A stretch of 64,000 bases of DNA from Nicotiana tabacum (Eukaryota > Streptophyta > Magnoliopsida > Solanales > Solanaceae), in the NCBI RefSeq assembly GCF_000715075.1, contig NC_134081.1, positions 62,933,653-62,997,652 on the forward strand, read 5' to 3'. The stretch's first letter is position 1. Each line of letters opens with the position of its first letter. Positions 11,964 through 24,525 of this stretch are shown here, piece after piece. The position numbers and the translations under genes are program-made. The notes below the pieces were generated by a model. That model searched no databases. It was not told where the DNA came from and was given only the letters and a program-made list of their open reading frames with translations.

Positions 11964-12570
11964 AAAAGCATGTCTATCTCTCCTTCTATTTTGTTTAGCT
12001 GAGCCTATCATTATTTGAGTTATTTTATTCATATGCTATTATTCTGTTGTCATTATTATTGTTGGTAGTAGAGAGTGAGCATCAGAACTTTCCAAGCTCA
12101 TTTTTGCTTTCATCCAGAGGTTGCGTTTTCTACTTATTGAGTATATAAGGTCGATTTTACTCATATTACACACTACGCTTTGTGTGCAGATCCATGGGTT
12201 GCTGATCGTGATAGTTGCTTGGGAGCCAGATCTAGATTAGTTGGAGATCTCGAGGTAGCACTGTTTTTCTGTTCACAAGCCTCAAAGTCCCTTTCCTCCC
12301 AGTTTACGTTATTGTTGTTCTATATTTCCGAAAATACTATATTTTGAGATCAGACTCTATATTTAAATTCTGTAGAGTTCATGTACTCAATGACACCGGG
12401 TCATGAGATGATTTTAGTTGTATTGTATCTATTGATTACAGTTAATTATAATTTTTTGTTGTTGTTGATATTATTTCTTATTATTGTTAAAATTTATTTT
12501 CGCATGTTTGTTGATGGCTTGCCTAGTTTAGGCACCATCACGGCTCCAGTGGGAGATCAGGATTGTGACA
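11964..12570 (+). mobile_element. Old gypsy LTR, 3' part (LTR 0 continued)
   Basis: It has the terminal third of a plus LTR: a tgtgtgcagatccatggg block (12180), tcatgtactcaatgacaccg (12369), and the closing gattgtgaca at 12570. No primer site follows, so this is a 3' LTR or solo LTR. It is the likely continuation of 1-771, with the middle lost when E1 inserted and decayed. Confidence 0.6.
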
Positions 12571-14386
12571 ATATGGAAGAAGATGATATGTGTATCTCAC
12601 TGTGTATCTCCGGTGTATCTTTATTATATCACTTATGTATTAAATATGTATCTCTTGTGTATCTCATGTATATTCATGTGTACCTGAATATGAGATAAAT
12701 GTTTGATTCATATGTCGTAGAGAAAATTATAAACTCGATGTTAACTATGAATTTTGACTCAAAACTAGTCCGGATCACCTCTAATCTTCCTCAAATTTTG
12801 TATATTGACTCATCCATATGTTTTCAATGAATTTCAGCCATACCTATTGAAAAATGTCCGTTTTTGCTTAGGTTTTTGAAATATTATATTTTTTTTGTGT
12901 TTCTTCACATTGTTTGCTACCTCATCCATGAAATTTTCTTTTCGTCTCGGAGGTAAGTTCCTTATTTATCTCGGATTTTTATTTTTTGTATGTGATTGGT
13001 TAGTTTTGGAAGTCTGTGATTAATAGATAGAGGCGGGTAAGTTTAGACATTTTCGTAAGATTCTCTATAACTAAAATCTTTCTAAATTTCAAATTCATAA
13101 ATATTGAACTATTTATAAAGTTCGAATAAAGAAAAATTTAATATATAAAACTTTAATTAATTTTAAAATTCGAAATATTAGAAAAATAATTAATTGACTA
13201 TTACTAAATATTAAAAAAATCATTAAATTAATATTCATAAATATTAGGATAATAACTAAAAGACTATTTTGTCTAGTCTGAACTTTAGTTTTAAAGGAAA
13301 AAATTTCGCTAAGGGCCTTGTACCTTTTAATAGAACTATCCTCGATGTACGGGCTTTGCACCTATATCTGAAGTCAAATATTATATAATTTGTACAAAAG
13401 ATAGCAAAATATTAATCCTCAAACAAAGCTAATTAACTTGAGCATGCACCACTTTTATCAAAATGATTTATTTTTTCTTGTGAACAAAGGCTCTCCAGCA
13501 AAATTGAACTTTGAGATCAGAAGAAAAATAATAAAGCACAACTAGAAAAAGTATGTAGTAATAACTTTTTATCGACATAGTGAATTTTCGTATCCTATTA
13601 ACTTACAATTTCTAGAAAAATTAAACTTTGGAATTAAAGAATAAAATTAAAGAAAATTATGCAATAAAAACTCCCTAGAAGTATCAAGAAATCACCCGAC
13701 ATAGACATCACAGGAAGCACACTCCAACTCTTTGCCAACGACTCTTCTCTATCGCCTTGGTCCAAAATTTTTTTTTTAACTCTTATTACCACTCTAGGCA
13801 TGTGAGATCTGGTCGAAATCAAAATTAAATCTACATGCCACGTATCAAAGCTTGATAAGTACATGCTACTAGTATGGCCTACTGATTCCTTAGAAAAAGC
13901 TATTGGTTAAGTCGAGTATGTACAACTATTGTTCATGAGTTTAAATAATACAATTTATGAAGTTGCTTCCCATAAATAATTGGAACACTTTAAGATATTA
14001 ATGCAATAAAATATGTTATTCTTTCGTTGTCTTTTTTCTGATTAAATTGGACAAGATAGAGCATGTATTTTAGTTCTCAAAAAGTTTATAACAATCATTG
14101 GTGCATTATATGTTGTTGTTGCATGACATTCTTTTATTGGGGATTTTACAAATGTTCAGGAAAAAAATAAAGACAATGTAAATTACTTGATCCTATCTCT
14201 TGAACAATATAATATCGAAACCAAATCGACTTTGTTTCCTTTCTAGCAAAAATATGACCCTGAACCAAAACTACATACCAAGGTCTGTTTGATATCAATT
14301 TCAATCAAATCACACACACAAAAAAAAAGGTTAAATTGATATAAAAGATCTTTAGAAATTTAGATGGAAGTATAGGGAAAAAAAAT
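12571..14386. other. AT-rich unclassified spacer, 1.8 kb
   Basis: No gene or element ends were found. A cluster of short tgtatctc words lies at about 12595-12670. The rest is AT-rich with no long frame showing protein-family motifs; the open frames at 13113-13361 and 13634-13864 (minus) look like chance. It may be the pre-insertion genomic DNA. Confidence 0.4.
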
Positions 14387-16520
14387 TATCACAACCCAAA
14401 ATTTCACATGAGGCTATGATGGCGCTTAGTTGTACTTACTAAGCAATCGAACTCACAATCAACATAATAAAGTTTAATTTCCTTTAATTAACAGAGTTAT
14501 ATCATAATAAAAGTAGGAATAATCTCAAAGAAATAAAATATCTGATACAAGTATAACATGGTCTAAACACGACCCAAACGGTATAATCCCCCAAAACTAG
14601 CAGGTGACACAAGTACAGGAGCAACTACTAAATAAGTACAAGACTGAATACGTTATCACAAATGTCTGTGAGAAAGAAAATAGACATGAGATAAATATGG
14701 ACGGGGACTCCATGTGCTGCGGGTCGAAATAATATGGCAACTTACCACGAAATCTCCAATAACACACTCCTACTCAGCTCAAAGGGTACTTCAATACCAG
14801 CCTCAGGACCTGCACAACAATATACAAAAGTGTAGTATGGGTACACCACAGTCGTAACCCAAAAATATCAAGTCTAACCTCGAAAAGTAGTTGCAAGGCT
14901 AGATGCATCAGAATACTTACAACACAGAAATAATAACAAACTTGGAGTGATCAACAAGTATCAAGATATGAAAATAGTCGAAAGACCTAAATCATTCTTT
15001 TCCAATTCAACCGATAATTATAACGCTGCTCAAGTATTGCAAGTAAAGCTAGCATGCTTCAATCAACGGAGTCGAAGCTCCCAACTAGCATGAATACTTG
15101 GCATGCAATTGTTAGCATTTAAATGAATGTCTCTAAATGAATCAAGAGTATGAATGCATGCTCAAACCGGTACAAGATCTATATACCCCGATACAAAATC
15201 TATGAATCCCGATACAAAATTCATGTATCACAATAACCCGATATAAAATTCATATATCCACCCGGTACAAACCCATGTACTAACCATGCTCACAAGGCCC
15301 AAAGTAAAATGGATTATTGCCTTAATCCATAGGGATGGATCCAAGTCCAAGCGCAAAGAGGGGCATAATAGCCTCACTCATAAATCAATATTCAATCATC
15401 ATATCCGGTGTGCCACAACTGTATCTCATCCGCACACTTACCCTTCATGCCAAAATCTCCAAATCAAGTATCCTTATTCAATATGTATGCATATGCTCAA
15501 TAATTATAGATAAAAGGTGCATAAGGACTTAATAAATATCATACGGATATGTTCTCATAAAATATGTATGTGACTACGGATAATTATGTAATTCAATATA
15601 TCCATAATAAGTTCCCATTACATCACAATTAATCATAAGCCTAGGCATAATTTCTAACATGAATAAAAGAGCGAACGTAATTACATGAGTCAAATAATTC
15701 ATGGATCTAATGAGCACATAGTAAAAACAAGACATACAATTAATCAATTCTACCCCGGTCATGATATAAACTCGAAAATATATATACGCTTGCCACCACA
15801 TATATAATCTACCCCCAATACCTTAAACACATAGAAAACAAATCAAATCCTAGCGGTTTCCCTCTTAACAAGGTTAACCTAGAGACTCACCTATTCGCGG
15901 GCTAGCTTTAACCATAAATCGCGTCAAAACCTCGATCTAGCCTTCCAATCATGCAAATCCAAGCCAAACATCATCCAAGAAAGTCAAATAATGCTATAGA
16001 AAGTGATCTCAATCCATAAAATTTTGAGCATTGAATAATTCTCAAGAAGTCAACAAAAAATTATGTGGGCATGCGTGTCCGAAATCCGAAACTAATACCA
16101 AAATCCGATGACCCATAACCTGCCAAATTCAAATATATAATTAGTTTTCCAATCCGAGTCTATATAGATGGTCAAAATCCCAAAATACACTCTCTTAAAG
16201 TGTAGGCAAAAACCCCAAATTTTCTTTAAATGTTCGGTGTAGAAATCTATGGGTAATCAATATATAGAACCAAATCCAAGTAGAAATCACTTACCTCCAA
16301 GGTAGTAGTGAAATTGATCTTCAAAATCTCCTCTTCTCAAAGTTTAAGGCTCAAAATATAAAACAATAGCTAAAAGCCCGAAAATGGCAGCTTAAATACA
16401 CTGCCTAGTAGTACACTACACGAATGTAACCAGCCACGCATTCGCGAAGAACCAAAACGCATCGCCTGATAAACCTTCATCGCGAATGCGACATGCACCA
16501 TACAAACTCGAAGGCCAACT
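14387..16520 (-). mobile_element. Minus-strand LTR, interrupted at its upstream side
   Basis: The plus-strand view begins tatcacaaccc (an LTR end with TG changed to TA) and passes the LTR landmarks gacggggactcc (14701), cctgcacaacaatatac (14809) and a patch of cattcgcgaa-type words (16430-16500). About five ~24-bp units built on ccgatacaaaattcat lie at 15165-15275. It stops at 16520, where plus LTR A inserts; the remaining 5' portion was not found. It encodes nothing recognisable. Confidence 0.65.
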
Positions 16521-19500
16521 TGTAACGACCTGACCAGTCATTTTGAGTATTTGTATTTTGTTCAATGGCTTGAGGTCTTGAATAGTTTCATATGAGGTAT
16601 TTTGACTTGCGTGTATGGTTGGTTTTTGATTTTTAGTGGTTCGGGATTGATTTAGAATAATGACTCTTATTTTAGAAAATTTGAGTTGGAAGAGTTAACC
16701 GAGTTGGACTTTTGTGTATTTGACCACGGATTAGAGTTTCTATGGTTCTATCAGATCTGGATAGTGATTTTAAACTTTGTCGTTTGCTCGAATTTGCATT
16801 CGGATGTTCCTAGAAGGTTTTTGCTTTATTTGGCAAAAGTTGACAATTTAAAGGTTTAGAAGTGTATAGGTTTGATTGGGAGTTAACGCTGATGTTATCA
16901 TGTTCGAATTGTTATTTCGGGAGTTGGAATAGGTTCGATATGTCATTTGGAACTTGTATGAGAATTTGGATTCATTTCGGATTGGTTAAGCTTGAATTGG
17001 ATACTTGGTTCAAAGTTTCAAGTTTATGAACTTAAGAGATTGATCTTGATCTATGATTCGTGGTTTTGATATTATTATGTGTGATTTTAGGCGTTGAGTA
17101 GGTACGTGCCATGTCTTGGGATCTATTGTTATGTTCGGACGGGGTTTCGAGGGGCTCGGGCGAGTATTGGAGTGGTTTTGATCCACATTAGGTGATGGCT
17201 TTATTGCTGGTTTTCTGGTGCTGTTTTTCCTTCTTCGCGATCGTGAGTGGGAGATTGTGATAGCGCTGTGTAAAGTTGGATTTGAGTAGTTTTACTCTAC
17301 GCATTCGCTACTAGAATATCATGTTTGCAGAGCATAAGTGGTTTGCCTATCGCGGTCGCAGGAGTGAGTTCGCGATCGCGAGGCAGCGTGGGAGTTGGGC
17401 AAATTGTCTTCGCGTTCGCGTGGAGTTAGGCACGTTCGCGTGGTTCTGTTCTTGTGGTCATCACGTTTGTGTGGGCTGTGTCTTAAATGCGATGTGTATT
17501 TTAGTCAGTGCCATTTTTCTTCTATGCGATCACGAGTGATATGTTGCGATCGCGATGAATATGGTTGGCAGTGTTATAATGTACTTTATTTCAGACCTTA
17601 AGCTCCTTTGATCATATTTCGAGTTGGGGAGCTCGGACTTGGGCGATTTTGGAGAGGATCTTTCATCACATGGATTGGGGTAAATAGTTTTTACTTGGAT
17701 TTGATTATATTACATGATTCCATCTTCGATTTTGAAATGTTGATTATGAATCTAAAAGTTAATTGGGAGTTTTTGTCTAAACTTTTCTAAAGTTATTAAT
17801 TGAGTTTTGAACCTCGATTTGAAGTCAAAATTGGATGAAAATAGTATGGTTCGGCTTGTATTCGAATGGGTTATCGGAATTTGTGAGCTTTGTCAGGTTC
17901 TGAGGTGGGAGCCTAGGTTGACGTTTTGGTTGACTTGAAGTATTACATTAAAGATTCGACCTTTATCATTTGGGTTTGTTTTATATGGAATTATTTGATA
18001 TTTTTGAGTTGCTTTTGGCTAGCTTCGAGCCATTCAGAGGTCGGTTCCCATTGTTTGGCTTGCTCGATATTGTTTTGGCTTGTTCGGTGTAAGTATCATA
18101 TCTAAACTTGGATTTGAGGGTAATTATCTCTGAGGACTATGATATTTGAAATGTGTTGGGGGTGATGCACGTGCTAGGTGACGGGCGTGTATGCATGCAC
18201 CGGGGTATTCATGATTCGGATAGTTCTTAGGCTATTATATACCTTGTTTTGTCCTTATGCTTCTTTGATATCATGTTTTCTCAAATTATATGACTACGTG
18301 AGTAATATTCATGATAAAAATCATGTCTGGGCTATCTGCTTTATTGTTTGAGATATGATATGGCTATTTTGTGATGTTGAGCTACTTACCTTAGTCGTAG
18401 TCATACTATTCAGTCATGATAGTTATATCCATATGTCATATCTCTGCCTCTATGCATTTTTTATATGCTATATCACATGTAATTGCTGCCCTTGTATATG
18501 AAACAAGTTTGAGCTGAATTTGTGGCACATTATGATATTCCATGTTGTATTATTAGTTATGTTGCGATGAGATGTTGACATATGGAGACTCGAGCAGATT
18601 GATGATTGATGTGGGCCATAGAGTCGTGTTGTGAGTGAGATTTGGATCAGGTTTCATGCTGCAATAGTTATTCTTATATTGATGTGATGCATACGTCAGG
18701 CCCCACATTAGGCTAAATGGTACTGATTTTAAGGCTACACGTGCATCAGGCCCCACGATTGGGCTATGTGATATTGATTAGCGCTTGGGCCAGGACCCGC
18801 CCCTCCGTAGGGTAATATTACAGTGAGCGCAGGAACAATGATTTATATGTGCTTTGGTGAGGGGCAAGTATGTCAGGCACCCGTACAGTGTTAAGTGATT
18901 GTGTGTGATGGTGAGGGGCTTTAGGCCAGGCACCCATACAGTGCTGAGTGATTGTGTGTGTGATGGAGCGGAAGCATTTGAGCCAGGCACCTTGAGTGTG
19001 CTGAGAGTGAGTGTACTTAATGATATCACTGTGAAATTATTTACTTGACATGTAGGCATAGAGATGTATTTTGCTCATGCTAGACGGTAAGATAACATTT
19101 GATGACTTGACATGTATATTGACATGTAGGCATATAGATGTATTTTCCTCATGCTAACTGGTAAACGAATAGTCTTATCTGGTGTTGTAAATTGGAAAAA
19201 TACAGTTCTTTTGATAAACTCATGGTTAATTGATTTCAATGGTAAGATTTGGACTTTGACTGTTATACTTTAAAAGCATGTCTACTTTCCCGTAACTGTG
19301 AACGAGCTAAGCATAATATCTTTTCAACACAATACGAATGAGAATAATAAGTAATCAATGATGAATTAATTGAAACTTCATACAATAACCCAAGGACTGG
19401 TAGTACGAGTCATGATCCACTAAGACTTAAATTTTTAAAGTTGTTATGAAACAAATACAATATTTGTTTGGAATGTACATAAACAAAATTCAAATTTAAA

Positions 19501-19820
19501 ACTACCAAGGACAAGTGGTATCTATATTTGAAACGCAAGTACATCCTCAATGCTAGCTCTTGTCAGACACAACAACATTAGCACCAAGATCTGCACGCAA
19601 GGTGCATAAGTATAGTATGAGTACAACCGAACCCATGTATTCAATAAATAATAAACCTAATCTCAAGTTGAAAGAAGTGACGATCTCGGAAGATGGTCAG
19701 AGTCCAATACCAATAGCCAATAACAACTCATAATAATATATTGAAGACAGGAAGTTAGTTAGCTTACCTAGCGGGTTGGGTTAGGTGCCATCACGACTTG
19801 ATGGATTTTGGATCATGACA
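16521..19820 (+). mobile_element. LTR A, plus strand, with an internal minus scrap
   Basis: It opens tgtaacgacctgaccagtc and ends gatcatgaca, followed by a primer site. A patch of cgcgatcgcgag-type words is at about 17230-17550. Three ~62-bp repeats with aggcacccgtacagtg lie at about 18850-18990. A piece of minus LTR (about 19330-19765, with a cccaaggactggtagt motif) interrupts it before the final gttaggtgccatcacgac block. The putative left duplication caact (16516-16520) has no partner, because the 3' end of this element is lost. Confidence 0.7.
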
Positions 19821-19822
19821 AG

Positions 19823-19835
19823 TTGGTATCAGAGC
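19823..19835 (+). other. Primer binding site, tRNA-Met(i) type
   Basis: ttggtatcagagc lies two bases past the LTR A terminus; it is the unaltered form of the motif. Confidence 0.8.
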
Positions 19836-20886
19836 CCTAGGTTCATAGGTTCTACGAGTCATGAGCAAGTGTCTAGTAGCGTCTCGCAGATCGGTATGAT
19901 GACGTCCATACTTATCTTCGAGAGGCTACATGACATGTAGGAAATTTCCCATCTTTCCTTCTTTATCGTGTGGCATTGATTCAATGTGAAGCTTATATCT
20001 TTGATTTCATTTCATCCACTCGTGTGTTATGTGAGCACTCGGTATCAGCTGTGCATCGATGGCTTGTGATGTCATAGATGAGGTGCGAAATGTGTTCTCT
20101 ATGTTGTGGAGTTAGGCCAGTCTGGAGGACTTGAGGGCAGGTACAAACTGCAGCTTGTGCTCGATGGTTTCAGTTGTGTGAGTATGTTCTTATAGACTCA
20201 TATATCTGGTAGTGTCTGTGGGAGTGGGATTTATGGTTCAATGAGTGGTTGGATAGTTATATGATGAGTAGGATGTGATTGCGGAATATGTTCAGATGGT
20301 CTGGATGTGGCGAGGAGAATTTTGCTTGGGATATGAAAGGACAATAGATATTTGATTTCTGTCTTGATGTGTTGTATTATCTTGAGTTATGAGTATGTTA
20401 GGGATATTTCAGGAATGAAGCAGATTCTTATGTCTTGCAGACGAGTTTAGACTTTGAAAGATTAAGTGATTACATTGTGGTTGTGACCATGATAGGGCGT
20501 AAAGAGAAGCCAGTTTGAGGCTAAGTAGGTGGGTCATCTCCCGTGGGATGTTATGAGGTTGTGTGATCCCTATGAGGTTCTGTGAAGAGTTTTCTTTCTA
20601 CCAACGGGATGTGTATGTGTTGTAATTTGAGTTCGGATCACTTGAGGAAGTTCACACGACTGTCGCAAGGATAGATATGCGCTTAGCAAATGATTTGGTG
20701 TACTTTAAGATTAGTGCTACATGAGCTTATGAAGGAATTAGTTGAATTACAGTACGAGATTATGGCAGTAATGGAGTAAAGGTATTGTGTGTTATCAGAT
20801 GATGTGTTTTATAGCTTTGATCCAAGTGGAGGAGTCTGCTATCAATGATCTGATTGCATGGTTATGCGTTATATTAAAACCCGGAG
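19836..20886 (+). other. Leader of a non-autonomous gypsy element, cut by E3
   Basis: Noncoding sequence matching the E4 leader (31919-32720) in order: cttatcttcgagaggctac (19912), a ggatagatatgcgc word (20670), and tatcaatgatctgattgca (20840). It stops near 20886, where the minus-strand integrase tail of E3 begins. No frame longer than about 70 codons is open. Confidence 0.6.
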
Positions 20887-21990
20887 CAAGACTCACTCTC
20901 CAACCATGAATGCAATATCGAGAGCCTTCTGATCCGCATAACTCTTCTGTCTGGACTGGGTTGTGCGAAGTCGATCCTGAATCACCTTCACCTTATCCAG
21001 GGCATCCTGAACAAAGTGTGTACCCAATAATCTAGCCTCGCCCGGCTCGAACCAACCCACTGGAGTCTGACACTGCCTACCATACAGAGCCTCACACGGT
21101 GCCATCTAAATGCTGGACTAATAACTATTGTTGTAAGCAAACTCCGTAACTGGCCTCCGTAACTATTGTTGTAAGAACTGGTCCCAAGCACCCCCAAAAT
21201 CTATCACACACGCACAGAGCATATCCTCTAATATCTGAATAGTGCGCTCGGACTGCCTGTCCGTCTGAGGGTGAAATATTGTGCTCAACTCAACCCGAGT
21301 ACCCAACTCATGTTGTACATCTCTCCAAAACCATGATGTAAACTGCGTACCCTGGTCAGAGATAATAGATACCGGTATTCCATGAAGCCTGATGATCTCA
21401 CGGATGTAGATTCGAGCTAGCTGTTCGGAAGAATAGGTATTCAACACAGGAATGAAATGAGCCGACTTGGTCAGCCTATCCACAATCACCCAAACTGCAT
21501 CAAACCTCCACTGAGTCCCTGGGAGTCCAACAACGAAATCCATAGTGATCCGCTTCCATTTCCACTCCAAAATCTCTAACTTCTAAAGCAACCCACCCGG
21601 CCGCTGATGCTCATACTTCACCTGCTGTCAATTTAGGCACCGAGCCACATACTCCACTATGTCCTTCTTCATCCTCCTCCACCAGTAATGCTTCCTCAAG
21701 TCCTGATACATCTTCACAGCTCCCGGATGAATAGAGTACTGCGAGCTATGAGCCTCCTGAAGAATTAATTCATGCAAACCATCTATATTATTCACACATA
21801 ACCTGCCGTACATCCTCAATACGCAATCATCCCAAATAGTGACCTCCTTAGCATCACAGTGCTGAACCGTGTCCTTAAGGACAAGCAGATGGGGGTCATC
21901 ATACTGACGCTCCCTGATACGATTATAAAGAGAAGACCGAGAGACCACACAAGCCAATACTCGACTCAGCTCAGAAATATCCAATCTCAT
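20887..21990 (-). pseudogene. E3 integrase, catalytic triad intact, frame broken
   Basis: The N-terminal zinc domain shows AHSSQYSIHPG and KKDIVEYVARCLN, then a stop where CLNCQQ is usual (the second Cys is in a changed codon). The catalytic core keeps all three acids: ITMDFVVGLP, IISDQGTQF and RQSERTIQ, with 35 residues between the second Asp and the Glu, the D,D35E spacing of this family. The core occupies 21163-21570. The C-terminal part (20893-21105) reads [16 protein letters not shown] to AFMVGE, then is cut. One or two stops separate it from the RNase H. Confidence 0.85.
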
Positions 21991-22008
21991 AAACTGGCTG
22001 GCTAAGGC

Positions 22009-22587
22009 CTAAACATCCAACGCCATGAGCCTCTCCACTGCTGGTATATATGCTAAACTCCCCAAACTCTCTGCCCGACGACTCAAAGCATCGGCCACCA
22101 CATTGGCCTTCCCTGGATGGCATAAAATAGTGATATCATAATCCTTAAGTAGCTCCAACCACCTCCGCTGATGCAAGTTAAGATCTTTTTGCTTGAACAG
22201 ATGCTGCAAACTCCAATGATCGGTGTAAATCTCACAAGGAACACCATACAAATAATGGTGCCAAATCTTCAAGGCATGAACAATAGCTACTAATTCAAGG
22301 TCGTGGACAGGATAGTTCTTTTCATGCACCTTCAGCTGTCTGGACGCGTACGCAATCACCCTACCATCCTGCATCAACATGGGGCTGTAGTCACAATATA
22401 CAGTATCAGACCTCGAACCTGTAGGCAATACCAATACTGGGGCTGTAGTCAAAGTTGTCTTGAGCTTCTGAAAGCTCTCCTCACATTCCTCTGTCCACCT
22501 GAACGGAGAACCCTTCTGGGTCAACCTGGTCATAGGTGCTGTAATAGATGAGAATCCCTCTACAAAGTGACGGTAATACCCTGCCAA
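22009..22587 (-). pseudogene. E3 RNase H domain
   Basis: A 192-codon open frame beginning in the RT connection ([15 protein letters not shown]) and passing through the RNase H: YCD, then a small in-frame loss before [39 protein letters not shown] and VVADALSRR. The acids of the active site (D, E, D, D) are all visible, but residues between YCD and LMQ are missing relative to the family. It removes RNA from the RNA:DNA hybrid. Its first part overlaps the tandem duplication. Confidence 0.85.
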
Positions 22588-23240
22588 ACCAAGAAAACTC
22601 CAGATCTCTGCAGCAGAGGACGGTCTAGGCCAACTCTACACTGCTTCAATCTTCTTCGGATCCACCTAGATCCCATCACTCGATACAATATGACCCAAGA
22701 ATGCCATTGAGTCTAGCTAAAACTCACACTTTGAAAATTTTGCATATAACTTCTTTTCTCTCAAGGTCTGAAGCGCAGTCCTCAGGTCCTGCTCATGATC
22801 CTCCCCAGTGTTGGAATATACAATATAAGACCTCGAACCTGTAGGCAATACCAATACTGGGGTTGTAGTCAAAGTTGTCTTGAGCTTCTGAAAGCTCTCC
22901 TCACATTCCTCTGTCCACCTGAATGGAGCACCCTTCTGGGTCAACCTGGTCATAGGTGCTGCAATAGATGAGAATCCCTCTACAAAGTGACGGTAATACC
23001 CTGCCAAACCAAGAAAACTCCAGATCTCTGCAGCTGAGGATGGCCTGGGCCAACTCTACACTGCTTCAATCTTTTTTGGATCCACCTAGATCCCATCACT
23101 CGATACGATATGACCCAAGAATGCCACTGAGTCTAGCTAAAACTCACACTTTGAAAATTTTGCATATAACTTCTTTTCTCTCAAGGTCTGAAGCGCAGTC
23201 CTCAGGTGCTGCTCATGATCCTCCCCAGTGTTGGAATACA
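22391..23240 (-). repeat. Tandem duplication of 420 bp in E3 pol
   Basis: Two copies with a period of 420 bases (for example gacctcgaacc at 22409 and 22829). They cover the end of the RT thumb/connection and the start of RNase H. 420 is a multiple of three, so the frame is kept. By eye the copies differ at about 15 positions. Both contain the same TAG in EF*LDS and the same TAG before VDPKK, so these stops predate the duplication or were homogenised. Confidence 0.85.
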
Positions 23241-24525
23241 ATAGGATGTCGTCAATGAACAAAACAATGAAGGAGTCAAGATAGGGCCAGAACACACTAT
23301 GCATCAAATGGATAAAGGTTGTTGGGGCATTGGTCAGCCCGAAAAACATGACAAGAAACTCATAGTGACCATATCGGGTCCTGAAAGCAGTCTTCGGGAT
23401 ATCTGCCTCCCGAATCTTTAACTGATGATATCCTAAACATAAGTCAATCTTGGAGAACATTCTGGCACCCTGTAACTGATCAAATAAGTCATCAATACGA
23501 GGCAATGGATACTTGTTCTTTACTATAACTTTGTTCAGCTGGCGATAATCAATACACATATGAATACAACCATCCTTCTTCTTTACAAATAAGATAGGAG
23601 CAGCCCAAGGTGACACACTTGGCTGAATGAAGCCATTATCAAGCAACTCATGTAACTGCTCCTTCAACTCCTTCAATTCAGGAAGAGCCATACAATATGG
23701 GGGAATAGAGATGGGCTGAGTGCTGTGCAATAAATCAATGCCAAAATCAATATCTCTATCGGGCGGCATGCCTGGAAGATCAGCTAGAAACACATCTAGA
23801 AAGTCCCTCACTACTGGAACTGACTCAACTGTATGGGTATCAATACTGACATCTCTCACATAAGCTAGATACGCGTCACACCCCTTCTTAACCATTTGTT
23901 GAGCTTTAAGAAATGAAATAACTCTGCTGGAAGTATACTCTAAGGTACCTCTCCACTCAAATCGCGATAAACCTTGCATAGCCAGCGTCACGGTCTTAGT
24001 GTGACAATCAAGAATAGTATAATGGGGAGACAACCAGTCCATGCCCAAGATAACATCAAAGTCTATCATGCTGAGTAATAATAAATCAGCTAGGGTATCA
24101 AAACCACTAAGAGCAATCAAACACGACTGATACACGCGGTCCACAACAAGAGAATCTCCCACAGGACTAGACACATAAACAGGGGAACTCAAAGAATCCC
24201 GAGATACGCCTAAATACGGGGCAAAATAAGAGGACACGTAGGAATATGTAGAGCCTGGGTCAAATAATATCGATACATATATATGATAGACCGGAATAAT
24301 ACCTATAACGACAGTATCGGAAGCAACTGCCTCTGTACGAGCCGAAAAAGCATAATATCCGGCCTGGCCTCCCCCTCTAGGGAAACATCGACCTCCCTGA
24401 CCTCTACCTCGAGCTGGCTGAGGAGGTGGGGCGGTATCTGGTGTTGGAATCATAGCCTGAGGACTCGGTGGAGAATATGATGGCTGAGAAGTCTGTGGAG
24501 GTGCACCCCTCCTAAATCTGGGCAA
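23137..24525 (-). pseudogene. E3 protease-reverse transcriptase frame (462 codons)
   Basis: An unbroken frame. Residues 1-60 are a Pro/Gly-rich linker after the zinc knuckle. The aspartic protease follows with its active site LFDPGST (Asp near residue 89) and [15 protein letters not shown]. The RT covers about residues 230-462: [33 protein letters not shown] (catalytic Asp), [13 protein letters not shown], and FIDDILLYS (residues 423-431, catalytic Asp pair). It ends at a TAG after KFSKCEF where Trp is usual. Motifs for both activities are present; upstream stops in gag and the early stop make it non-functional as part of a polyprotein. Confidence 0.88.

Noticed and set aside
12571..14386. 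DNA transposon or host gene
   Set aside because: No terminal inverted repeats, transposase motifs or splice-consistent frames could be supported by reading.
19823..19835. tRNA gene
   Set aside because: Only a 13-18-base primer binding site complementary to a tRNA end; no cloverleaf around it.
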